In this document: positions 35,584 through 43,475 of the stretch, piece after piece
How positions within the stretch are numbered: position 1 is the first letter of the stretch
How the letters are laid out: every line of letters starts with the position of its first letter
Assembly: GCA_964420285.1 (NCBI GenBank)
Contig: CAYQTE010000020.1
Coordinates: forward strand, 11,975 to 75,974
Reading direction: 5' to 3'
DNA: 64,000 nucleotides
Source: CAYQTE01 sp964420285
GTDB taxonomy: Bacteria; Planctomycetota; Phycisphaerae; Tepidisphaerales; Tepidisphaeraceae
Made by a program: the position numbers and the translations under genes
Notes under the pieces: model-generated
The model's database searches: none
What the model was told of the DNA's origin: nothing
What the model saw: the letters and a program-made list of their open reading frames with translations, nothing else

Positions 35584-35841
35584 ATGGATATGCAGCCTGC
35601 AATGCCCATAGACCGGATCATGGAATTGGCCAGAAGACTGTCGCCATTGGACAAGCTCAAACTCATCCAAGGCCTTGCGCCCGATTTGGAAGCAGCTTTG
35701 AGGGCGGATTCGACTGCTCAAGGCGAGCTGTCGGCGCAGGATAATCAATACCAGCAGGGATACGAGCGGATTCCGGAAGATATCGCCGACGTCGAAGCGA
35801 TGCTTCCTCATTTGCCGATTCCACCGGAGCGGTGGGAATGA
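35584..35841 (+). CDS. Antitoxin-like small protein, no toxin beside it
   Basis: An 85-residue protein whose centre, ARRLSPLDKLKLIQGLAP, is typical of short antitoxins of several toxin-antitoxin families, and whose end IPPERWE resembles the tail just before a toxin start. A 30-codon frame begins at 35838, overlapping the stop as ATGA, but it ends at 35930 and resembles no toxin, so the partner appears lost or reduced. Start codon ATG 35584 or ATG 35590; a GAGGAT precedes both. Confidence 0.5.
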   Translation: MDMQPAMPIDRIMELARRLSPLDKLKLIQGLAPDLEAALRADSTAQGELSAQDNQYQQGYERIPEDIADVEAMLPHLPIPPERWE

Positions 35842-35972
35842 GGCGAAGTCTGGTGCAACAAGTATGCACCCTTTCGCCGCCCAAACTGGCCGAGGTGGCA
35901 ACGGCGCTTCGGTTCGCCCTTGGCCTTTGACTGGTTTGAATTCATCGCTCCCAATATCTGATTAACCGCGCC

Positions 35973-36108
35973 TCGCATCTGCGATGCTCCGAACGATTTG
36001 GCGAAGACGATGGCCAATGCCGAGCGACTGATCCGCGATACGGCGGAAAGCGTCACAAGGCTGTGGATGGCGGGCCGGTTGGATTCTCGGCGGCCGGCGG
36101 GTGGATAA
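35973..36108 (+). pseudogene. Remnant of a second glycerate kinase gene (3' end only)
   Basis: This segment aligns without gaps to the end of the glycerate kinase gene at a constant offset of 620 bp (35353-35496 against 35973-36116). Its last 44 codons are still open and end in TAA: ICDAPNDLAKTMANAERLIR and on through AGRLDS, against ICDGPMDLAKATADAERLIQ in the intact gene. Most differences are at third positions or are conservative, so it diverged while coding and then lost its front part. The 3' end of the zinc-ribbon gene lies antisense to it. Confidence 0.7.
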
Positions 36109-36700
36109 CGGTTCCGCATTCGGGACAGCGATTGGGGGTGGCGCGGAGGTCGTAGGCGCAGACGGGGCAAAGACCCCGGGCAAGTCGGTCTTCCGCTCGG
36201 CGTTGCTTTGACTTCTCGATGGCTTTACGGGCAAGGCTCACGTACACGGGCAGACGAAACCAAAGCCATATTGCCAGGCAGTCCAACGGGAACGTCTCCC
36301 ACAGGACGACATGAAAAACGCCGTCGATGTAATACTCGGTCGACTCCCAACGGTAGACCAGGCCATTGGCGGTCCGGCTCTGGACGACCGACCGCTCGGC
36401 AAAGCCGAAGGGGTTGGCTATGTGTTGCACTTCTGGACTGACTGCTCGTGGAGGTTCGACGGAAAGTGATTGCCATATCGCGACTTCAGTGTCGTCGATA
36501 GCGTTGCCGGGCGGCGAGCTAGGAATAATGTCAAGCCGCCATCCGGTAACCGGTGTCGTGGCGTGTGCGTGGGTATTTCGCTGCGAGATCGTGCCCCAAC
36601 CAAAGGGGCCTTTGCAAGTCATGCAGGTTATCCACCAGGCGTTGGCGATACACAAATACCCGATGACGACCGCCCAGAGTATTTTGCGAAGTCGGCGCAC
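36053..36700 (-). CDS. Membrane protein with C-terminal zinc ribbon
   Basis: A 215-residue protein with an N-terminal helix (LRKILWAVVIGYLCIANAWW), an outer region of about 100 residues, a second helix region near 130-155 (VVLWETFPLDCLAIWLWF), a basic helix and then the ribbon CPVCAYDLRATPNRCPECGT. This ribbon is frequent at C-termini of planctomycete membrane proteins. The final 18 residues (IHPPAAENPTGPPSTAL) are antisense to the glycerate kinase remnant. Start is GTG 36700. Role unknown. Confidence 0.65.
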   Translation of the reverse strand: MRRLRKILWAVVIGYLCIANAWWITCMTCKGPFGWGTISQRNTHAHATTPVTGWRLDIIPSSPPGNAIDDTEVAIWQSLSVEPPRAVSPEVQHIANPFGFAERSVVQSRTANGLVYRWESTEYYIDGVFHVVLWETFPLDCLAIWLWFRLPVYVSLARKAIEKSKQRRAEDRLARGLCPVCAYDLRATPNRCPECGTVIHPPAAENPTGPPSTAL

Positions 36701-36941
36701 GCGGGCATCTTACCGTCGTCTTGAAGACGGCGGGAGAGATCGGCGTCGGGGGTGTCGGGGGCGGCGGGTTTTGGGCCGTTATCTGTCGTGTGCGTGCGGG
36801 CGTTTTGACCGCGGTGCGATCGACGATTAGGCTTCGTCGCTGATCGGGCAACTTGCGCAGCGGCCGGAAAAATGGCATCGACCGCGCAGGTACATGAACC
36901 CTTGCCGGGTTCGCATTTCTTGCTGGACAGGAGGACATATC

Positions 36942-38159
36942 GTGCTGCGAAAACAACTTTGGCTGGTGGTGGCTGTGGGCGTGTTGTGCGGCTTGCCGGC
37001 GGCGATGGGGCAAGCGGTCTTTTCGTTGTCGGCCACGCCGACCGGCGGAACACCCATCGTTGTCAACGGCAACAGCTTGCTCGATCTGGCCAAGAACGTG
37101 ATCGACGCCAAGAACCAGTTCGCCAGTCTGTCGGGACAGGCGTTCACGGCCGGCCTGACTTGGGGCGGGGTGAAGAACGCGATGGTGTTCACGGCCAACA
37201 ATGGGGCCGGCACGTCGTTCACGCTCTCGCTGCCACAAACCGGGTTCACCAAAACCTTCACCGACGACAACCGGTCGGACGTCGAGACGGATATCAAGAC
37301 GTTCATTGAAAAAGGCGGCCCGAATGTCTTCGCCCAGTTCCTTCACAAGCTGGACGAATCCACTCCGCTGGCTGTGGTTTCCGGCAATCCGCAGGCGATC
37401 ACGGAAATCTACTCGATGGCGGCGTTTGACCGATACGGCCTGCAATCGACGTTCGCGGCCGAGCCCAAGTCAGGCAGTAACAGCTTTCAGATTGGCGTGG
37501 ATATCGACGGCGGGCACGCATCGACATCGGCGGGGGGCGAATCGTATTACATGGCGGATATCTACAGCGGATACCGCTTCACCTCCAACATTGCCTTGGC
37601 GCTGGCCCTCCCGGTCGAATATCGGGACAACAACGGCTCGGCCACCTATATGCTGGGCCTTCAGGCCGGCCTGCCGATCACCATCCTTCCCGACGGAGGC
37701 TCCGACGGCTTCTTTTGGCAGGTGACGCCGTGGGGAACGGTCGAAGGCGGTTTCTCGCCCGACCTGGCGGCCGGCGGCCTGCTCGAAGGCGGCGGCGTGA
37801 CCAGCTCGGCCAATTACCGGCTGGGGAGCCTGGTCTTCACGCTGGCCGACCAGTTTTCCCGGCAAACCGGTCTTCCCATCACCTATCAGGACTACCACTA
37901 CGACACTTCCGCCAACCAGGGATTGGTCACCAACGGCGCCAAGGCCACGTACAACTTCTCCAGCGCCTTCTTTGTCGATGCCGGCGCGGCCTATACCAAT
38001 GTCCTGGAACGCGCGAAGGTCGAGAATTACATCACCGCCACGGCCGGCGTCGGGGCCCATTTTGGCCCGCACTCCGGCATCAGCCTCAACTACGTGGGCG
38101 ATTACGGCCACAGCTATCGCGACAACGGCGGAAGCCTCGACGTGTGGTTCTCGTTCTAG
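36942..38159 (+). CDS. Outer-membrane beta-barrel protein (paralogue 1)
   Basis: A 405-residue protein. GTG 36942 stands 7 bases after AGGAGG and opens a signal peptide (LRKQLWLVVAVGVLCGLPAAMGQA). After an alpha-helical plug-like part (residues 50-150), the second half alternates hydrophobic and polar residues and ends in DVWFSF, a C-terminal Phe typical of barrels. The neighbour at 38361 is a close paralogue, about half identical throughout. Role unknown; transport of an as yet unidentified ligand or an adhesin-like function is possible. Confidence 0.7.
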   Translation: MLRKQLWLVVAVGVLCGLPAAMGQAVFSLSATPTGGTPIVVNGNSLLDLAKNVIDAKNQFASLSGQAFTAGLTWGGVKNAMVFTANNGAGTSFTLSLPQTGFTKTFTDDNRSDVETDIKTFIEKGGPNVFAQFLHKLDESTPLAVVSGNPQAITEIYSMAAFDRYGLQSTFAAEPKSGSNSFQIGVDIDGGHASTSAGGESYYMADIYSGYRFTSNIALALALPVEYRDNNGSATYMLGLQAGLPITILPDGGSDGFFWQVTPWGTVEGGFSPDLAAGGLLEGGGVTSSANYRLGSLVFTLADQFSRQTGLPITYQDYHYDTSANQGLVTNGAKATYNFSSAFFVDAGAAYTNVLERAKVENYITATAGVGAHFGPHSGISLNYVGDYGHSYRDNGGSLDVWFSF

Positions 38160-38360
38160 GCCGTGCAACGCCTGAACCGGGGTCGGGAAGCCCTTAAATC
38201 GATTGGCGCCGGGCGTTTGCGGCGTTGACCGGTATATCGGCAAGCGGGTAGGCTGTCCCACAAATCGAACTGTCAGCGGGCGGTCGAATCAACGGCGATG
38301 GCAACGCGGGTGTATTAACACTTGCTGAGTTCGCTTTTTAATCCGATTGGAGGACTCACG

Positions 38361-39581
38361 GTGCTACGAAATCGACTATGGCTGGCGGTATTGGCGGGCT
38401 TGACGTGCGCATCATCCGCGGCGCTGGGCCAGAGTTTCTTTACGATGACGGCCCAGACAACGGGCACAACGCCCCAGAGCGTGTCCGTCGCCAACAACCA
38501 TCTCCTGGACCTGACCTATGACGCTCTGAACGCCCAGAACGGCTTCAGCGCCTTGGCGGGTCAGGCTTACACGGCGGGATTGACTTGGGGCGGCGTGCCA
38601 AACGCCATGGTACTGACGTCCAATGCCTCCGGCACGGTTGTCACCGTGACCATGCCCAAGACCGGGTTTTCCCAGACCTTCACCGGTTACGACCGGCAGG
38701 ATGTCGAGACCCAGATCAAACAGTTTGTCGAAAAGGGCGACCCGGCGGCGTTTGCACAGCTTATGCACACGCTGAACCAGGAATCGCCTTTGAGCATGAT
38801 CGCCGGCAATCCGGGGGCGATGGCAGAAACATTCTCGATGGACGCCTACAACCGCTATGGCATGAGCCCCGACTTCGGCCTGGAGCCCAAGGCCACCGGG
38901 GATAAGGTCCAGATCGGCGTCGATTTCGACGGCGGGCGCATTTCGACCACCGCCGGCAGCGCATCTTACGCAGCGGCTGATATTTACGGCGGGTTCCGCT
39001 TCACGAATAATCTCGCTCTTCAGCTCGCCCTGCCGATGGAATTCCGCAACGACGACGGTGCGGCCAGCTACATGGTGGGCTTTCAGGCCGGTCTGCCGAT
39101 CACGATTCTCCCCGACAAGGGCGGGAACGGCCCCTTCTGGCAGTTAACCCCCTGGGGCACCATCGAAAGCGATTATTCTCCGGACCAATCCATTGGCGGT
39201 CTGGTGGGTGGCGGCGGCGCAACCAGCTCATTCAATGTGCGCACCGGCTTCCTCGTCTGGACTTTGGCCGATCAATGGTCGTACCAGAGCGGCCTTCCGT
39301 TCCATTTTGCCCAGTACCATTTCGACACGTCCGCCAATCAGGAACTGGTCACCAACGGCGGCAAACTGACATACAATTTCGGCAAGGGATATTACGTTGA
39401 TGCAGGGGTATCCTACACCGATGTGCTTGATCTGGCTCGGGTTACGGACTACCTGACCGTCACTGCCGGAGTCGGTGCCCATATCACACCCAATTCCGGA
39501 TACCGGCTCAGTTACGACGGCAATGTCGGCCATCGTTACCGCGATTACGGCGGCAGCCTGAACGTGTGGTGGTCGTTCTGA
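38361..39581 (+). CDS. Outer-membrane beta-barrel protein (paralogue 2)
   Basis: A 406-residue paralogue of the preceding gene with shared blocks, for example GQAFTAGLTWGGV against GQAYTAGLTWGGV, and PITILPD in both. GTG 38361 follows TTGGAGGA, and the protein opens with the same kind of signal peptide (LRNRLWLAVLAGLTCASSAALGQ) and ends in NVWWSF. The leader upstream is also similar to that of paralogue 1 (see finding). It is followed 9 bp later by the convergent tyrA. Confidence 0.7.
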   Translation: MLRNRLWLAVLAGLTCASSAALGQSFFTMTAQTTGTTPQSVSVANNHLLDLTYDALNAQNGFSALAGQAYTAGLTWGGVPNAMVLTSNASGTVVTVTMPKTGFSQTFTGYDRQDVETQIKQFVEKGDPAAFAQLMHTLNQESPLSMIAGNPGAMAETFSMDAYNRYGMSPDFGLEPKATGDKVQIGVDFDGGRISTTAGSASYAAADIYGGFRFTNNLALQLALPMEFRNDDGAASYMVGFQAGLPITILPDKGGNGPFWQLTPWGTIESDYSPDQSIGGLVGGGGATSSFNVRTGFLVWTLADQWSYQSGLPFHFAQYHFDTSANQELVTNGGKLTYNFGKGYYVDAGVSYTDVLDLARVTDYLTVTAGVGAHITPNSGYRLSYDGNVGHRYRDYGGSLNVWWSF

Positions 39582-39590
39582 TCCCGGCCG

Positions 39591-40460
39591 TCAATCCTGA
39601 TTGATCTCGCGGAGCTTGGCCTTCAGGAGTTGATCCCGGCGCTGAGCGGCCTCGTCGAGAAAGGCGCGGATAGCTTCTCTATCTCCATTCTTCAGCCACC
39701 CGCGGGCTTGTTTCAGCAATTTCTCCATCTTACCAATACCGGCCAGCATACTGTCGCGGTTGTCCAGCAGGATGTCACGCCATAACGCGCCGTCACCGCT
39801 GGCGATGCGGGTGGTGTCCAGGAAGCCCTTGCCGGCCAAGTTCATGGCGGCCGGGTCTTGCATCGCGACCAGCACGGCTGCGGCCAGATGAGGCAGATGG
39901 GAGATTGTCGCCAGAATGCGGTCGTGCTTGTCCGGGGACAGTTGCGTGGTGCGCATACCCAGAAGCTTCCAGAATGCGGCAACTTCTGCCAGCGCCTCCG
40001 CGTCCGTGCGCTTTTCCGGAGTCAACAGGCACAGGGCATTGCGAAACAGATCGGCCCTCGCAAACTCGACGCCGCGTTTCTCGCTCCCGGCCATCGGATG
40101 ACTGCCGACGAACCGGTGTTTCCGGCCCAGAAACCGGTTGGCCGCCCGCACTATCGAGCGCTTGGTGCTCCCCACATCCGTGACGATCGTGCCCTTGGCC
40201 AATGCCGGTGCGATTTCACTCAGAAACGACTCGAACAGGCCGACCGGCGTGCAGAGAATGACCAGATCCGCGCCGTCGATGGCCTCGGGGATGCTGCTGG
40301 CGGCCTGATCGATGGCGCCCACCTGCAAAGCCAGGTTGCGGGTTTGCATTCTGTGCGCGTAACCTGTTATTTTGCAATTGGTTAGGACCGATTTGGCTGC
40401 CAGGCCGATCGAACCGCCCAGCAGGCCCACTCCCAGAATGCTCAAGTGAGTTGGTCGCAT
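39591..40460 (-). CDS. tyrA: Prephenate dehydrogenase
   Basis: Makes 4-hydroxyphenylpyruvate in tyrosine synthesis. The NAD site is GVGLLGGSIG at the N-terminus; SHPMAGSEKRGVEFARADLF and the His in KHDRILATISHLPH are family blocks. Length of 289 gives the single-function enzyme with no fused chorismate mutase or ACT domain. ATG 40460 is used. Divergent from accA with a 100-bp gap. Confidence 0.92.
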   Translation of the reverse strand: MRPTHLSILGVGLLGGSIGLAAKSVLTNCKITGYAHRMQTRNLALQVGAIDQAASSIPEAIDGADLVILCTPVGLFESFLSEIAPALAKGTIVTDVGSTKRSIVRAANRFLGRKHRFVGSHPMAGSEKRGVEFARADLFRNALCLLTPEKRTDAEALAEVAAFWKLLGMRTTQLSPDKHDRILATISHLPHLAAAVLVAMQDPAAMNLAGKGFLDTTRIASGDGALWRDILLDNRDSMLAGIGKMEKLLKQARGWLKNGDREAIRAFLDEAAQRRDQLLKAKLREINQD

Positions 40461-40561
40461 GGTCCGATAATTGCCGTTATGGGTGCCTGACGCGCCCGGT
40501 TACAATGGCACGATCCCTATCCGGATCGTCATCGGTTGCCCGGTTTCTTGATTCGCGAGCC

Positions 40562-41647
40562 ATGGATACGTACCCTATCAACCTTCCTATGCCCGATACC
40601 ACCGAAACCGTTACCGAATCCACATCGAACTCGAATGGCTCTGCCGCAGCCCGGCCGGCGTCGCGGCACGTCCTGGAATTCGAGAAACCACTCTCCAAGC
40701 TCGAACAGCAGATTCAGGAGCTCGAAGCGATCCAGGATACTCGCCAGAGCGACTACTCCAAGGAAATCCGTAAGCTCCGCTCCAACTATACCGCCCTGCT
40801 GCGAAAGATATACGACAACCTCACCGCCTGGGAAACCGTGCAGGTGGCCCGGCATCCGCAGCGCCCGCTCTTCCGCGACTATGTCGAGATGATCTGTCGC
40901 GAATACCGCGAGATCCACGGCGACCGCTGCTTCGGCGACGACCAGGCGATCCGCTGCGGCCTGGCCCGCCTTGGCGGGCACAAGGTCATGTTGATCGGCC
41001 ATCACAAGGGCCGCGATACCAAGGAACGCGTGCAGTGCTATTTCGGCCTGGCCCATCCCGAAGGTTATCGCAAAGCCCTCCGCTGCATGAAGCTGGCGGA
41101 GAAGTTCTCACTGCCGGTTGTGACGCTGGTCGATACGCCCGGCGCCTATCCCGGCATCGGGGCCGAGGAGCGCGGCCAGGCGGAGAGCATCGCCCGCAAC
41201 ATGATGGAGATGTCCCGGCTTCGCACGCCGATATTGACGATCGTCTGCGGCGAAGGTGGCAGTGGCGGGGCGTTGGGTATTGCCGTGGCCGATCGCGTCG
41301 CCATGATGGAATTCGCGTGGTATTCGGTCATCAGCCCCGAAGCATGTTCCGCCATCCTGTTCAAGGGCAACGAAGCCGCCGCGCAACTGGCCGAAAGCCT
41401 CAAGCTCACCAGCAAACACCTACTGCGGCTGGGCGTGATCGATCAGATCATCCCCGAACCGCTGGGCGGCGCCCATCGCGATCCTCACACCATGGCCCAC
41501 AGCCTCGAACAATACATCGCCAAGAACCTGCGCGACCTCAAACGCTGCAAGATCGAAAACCTCCTGGAACGCCGCTACGCCAAGTTCCGCAACATGGGCA
41601 TCGTCGCCGAACAAACCCGTCGCGCTGTTGCCAAAGTCGCCGGATGA
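40562..41647 (+). CDS. accA: Acetyl-CoA carboxylase carboxyltransferase, alpha subunit
   Basis: The alpha subunit pairs with AccD to move the carboxyl group to acetyl-CoA, the first step of fatty acid synthesis. The protein is about 361 residues. Clear blocks are VLEFEKPLSKLEQQIQELEA, GDRCFGDDQAIRCGLARLGG, VVTLVDTPGAYPGIGAEERGQ, and GEGGSGGALGIAVADR. ATG 40562 and ATG 40589 are both possible; the first 30 residues have a Ser/Thr-rich extension of no clear role. recR follows 15 bp later. Confidence 0.93.
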   Translation: MDTYPINLPMPDTTETVTESTSNSNGSAAARPASRHVLEFEKPLSKLEQQIQELEAIQDTRQSDYSKEIRKLRSNYTALLRKIYDNLTAWETVQVARHPQRPLFRDYVEMICREYREIHGDRCFGDDQAIRCGLARLGGHKVMLIGHHKGRDTKERVQCYFGLAHPEGYRKALRCMKLAEKFSLPVVTLVDTPGAYPGIGAEERGQAESIARNMMEMSRLRTPILTIVCGEGGSGGALGIAVADRVAMMEFAWYSVISPEACSAILFKGNEAAAQLAESLKLTSKHLLRLGVIDQIIPEPLGGAHRDPHTMAHSLEQYIAKNLRDLKRCKIENLLERRYAKFRNMGIVAEQTRRAVAKVAG

Positions 41648-41662
41648 GTGTCTGATCCGGTG

Positions 41663-42268
41663 ATGAGCAATTACACGCAGAGCCTGCAAAACCTGATAAC
41701 CGAATTATCGCAACTTCCCGGCATCGGCGTGCGCTCGGCCGAGCGGATCGCGTTCCATCTTCTCAAGCAAAATCCGGCCGAGGCCCTTAAGCTGGCCGAT
41801 GCCATCCGCGACGTGAAGACCCGCATCCGCCATTGCAGCGTCTGTTACAATTTGACCGAATCCGACCCGTGCAACATCTGCTCCGATCCGTCTCGAGATC
41901 AGTCGATCGTCTGTATCGTCGAGCAACCCAAGGATCTGCTGTCGCTGGAAGCAACCGGCCTGTTCAAGGGCGTCTACCACGTTCTTCTCGGCCGGATCGC
42001 CCCGCTGGAGGATTCCGCTCCCGGCGATCTGACTCTCGACGCCCTGACCAAGCGCCTCGAATCCGGCACGATTCGCGAGCTTATCATGGCGACCAACCCG
42101 ACGGTTGACGGCGATGTGACGGCCCTGCACATCCAGAACCTGGTCGCCGCGCGATTCCCGCAGATCGCCATCACCCGCCTCGCCCGCGGCCTCCCCGCCG
42201 GAACCAATATCGAATATGCCAACCGGAACATCCTCGCGGATGCGATTGAGGGGCGAAGGAAGATGTAA
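41663..42268 (+). CDS. recR: Recombination mediator RecR
   Basis: RecR acts with RecO and RecF to load RecA at gaps. The 201-residue protein has the helix-hairpin-helix LPGIGVRSAERIAFHLL, the zinc finger CSVCYNLTESDPCNIC and the Toprim block VCIVEQPKDLLSLEATGLFKG. ATG 41663 is preferred over GTG 41648. It is 15 bp after accA on the same strand, an unusual pairing but compatible with one transcript. Confidence 0.93.
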   Translation: MSNYTQSLQNLITELSQLPGIGVRSAERIAFHLLKQNPAEALKLADAIRDVKTRIRHCSVCYNLTESDPCNICSDPSRDQSIVCIVEQPKDLLSLEATGLFKGVYHVLLGRIAPLEDSAPGDLTLDALTKRLESGTIRELIMATNPTVDGDVTALHIQNLVAARFPQIAITRLARGLPAGTNIEYANRNILADAIEGRRKM

Positions 42269-42301
42269 GTGCGGGATTGCCCTCAGCAAGCGGCTTTCAC
42301 G

Positions 42302-42329
42302 TTGACCACACGCAGCCATTGATTACGAT
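42302..42329 (+). promoter_or_regulatory. Promoter of the DUF433/PIN module
   Basis: TTGACC and TACGAT are 16 bases apart, giving a transcript start near 42336 and a 16-base leader with the ribosome site GGAGG. The -10 overlaps a tandem TACGATACGATA, which could be part of an operator. Confidence 0.45.
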
Positions 42330-42351
42330 ACGATATCTGGAGGTCCGGCCG

Positions 42352-43023
42352 ATGACGATGCTTGGACAAGGGGTCTATCGCCTCAGTGAGGTCATCCAAT
42401 ACACGGGATTGCCGGCGTCGACGGTGCGTGCCTGGTTCAAATGGCGAGCCGGCAAGAACGGGCGCGGCCCACTGTTTCAATCGGATTTCCAGACGATCGG
42501 CGGGGATTACGCGGTCAGTTTTCTGAACCTCATCGACGCCTGTGTGGCGGGGTTCCTGCGCGAGCAGGGGGTATCGCCCGCGATGATTCGCCGGGCTTAC
42601 GTGATCTTGCAGGCGGAATTGCACACGCCTCATCCGTTCGCGCATGCCGATCTCCGTACCGACGGCGACCGCATCATCCGCCAGAAGCTTGACGCGGAGC
42701 GAAATCTCGCTCTGGTGGACGTGGTGTCCAGGCAAATGTGGTTTTCCCAGATGCGCGACCGCCTCAAGGGCGTCGTCTATGCAAAGGCCACGCGACTGGC
42801 ACAGGAGTGGAACATCGCCAGGGGCGTCATCATTCGTCCGGATGTCGGCTTTGGCAGGCCGGTCATCAAAGGCACTGGCATCGCAACCTACGTTGTGGCC
42901 AATCAATACCGTGCCAACGGCAATGACGCCGCGAGGGTTGCGGGATTGTTCAATCTCAAGGTCGCCGATGTCAGGAACGCCGTTCGGTTCGAAAGCGGCC
43001 TGAAACATCAAAAAGCGGCGTGA
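42352..43023 (+). CDS. DUF433-domain antitoxin-like protein
   Basis: A 223-residue protein. An N-terminal helix-turn-helix-like part (YRLSEVIQYTGLPASTVRAWF) precedes a linker and then the DUF433 region RPVIKGTGIATYVVANQYRANGND, as in VapB45-type antitoxins. ATG 42352 follows GGAGG. The stop overlaps the next gene as GTGA. It probably binds its own promoter and neutralises the next product. Toxin-antitoxin role is inferred from the pair. Confidence 0.7.
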   Translation: MTMLGQGVYRLSEVIQYTGLPASTVRAWFKWRAGKNGRGPLFQSDFQTIGGDYAVSFLNLIDACVAGFLREQGVSPAMIRRAYVILQAELHTPHPFAHADLRTDGDRIIRQKLDAERNLALVDVVSRQMWFSQMRDRLKGVVYAKATRLAQEWNIARGVIIRPDVGFGRPVIKGTGIATYVVANQYRANGNDAARVAGLFNLKVADVRNAVRFESGLKHQKAA

Positions 43024-43421
43024 TCTTCTTCACCGACGAGAATTTCATCCACAAGGCCGCGTTGATGCTCATGGCGTTCGATGATCGCCACGAGGTGCGC
43101 CCGTTCCTCAACTATTTCCGAAGAAGCACTCCCGACGAGCAATGGATTCCACAGGTCGGCGGCTGGAACCCAAGGCCGGTCATTGTCGGCGGCGACGGCA
43201 GAATTCTAACCAACCGCGTACAGCGCCAGTTGCTTCGGGAGTCGCAGTGCATCTACGTACATTTGGCATCCGGGTGGACAAACACGCCCTGGGAAACGTA
43301 CGCCTGGAAATTGATCAAATACTGGCCAAGCGTATTGAAAGAGACCTCCGCTGCGCGACCCCAAACGGTATTGATCCTGCGAACGACCGGGGTAATCGAC
43401 CGAGTCAACCTCGCCGGTTGA
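43020..43421 (+). CDS. PIN-like toxin of the VapC45 type
   Basis: A 133-residue protein starting at GTG 43020, overlapping the DUF433 gene. The opening IFFTDENFIHKAALMLMAFD carries the first acidic site of a PIN-like RNase of the Mut7-C/VapC45 group; later acidic residues are spread in DEQWIPQV and GGDGRILTN. Expected to cut RNA when free. Class assignment is from the first strand and from its DUF433 partner. Confidence 0.65.
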   Translation: MIFFTDENFIHKAALMLMAFDDRHEVRPFLNYFRRSTPDEQWIPQVGGWNPRPVIVGGDGRILTNRVQRQLLRESQCIYVHLASGWTNTPWETYAWKLIKYWPSVLKETSAARPQTVLILRTTGVIDRVNLAG

Positions 43422-43475
43422 CGCGCGGTTTCAATCGGTGCGCCATGTAGAATGCGCGACAATGGATAGCCCGCA

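Noticed and set aside
35838..35930. 30-codon frame overlapping the orphan antitoxin stop
   Set aside because: Too short and with no toxin-like residues; mentioned only as a possible remnant.
38160..38360. c-di-GMP or other known riboswitch in the leader of barrel paralogue 2
   Set aside because: The sequence lacks the conserved riboswitch core; only the similarity to the other leader is supported.
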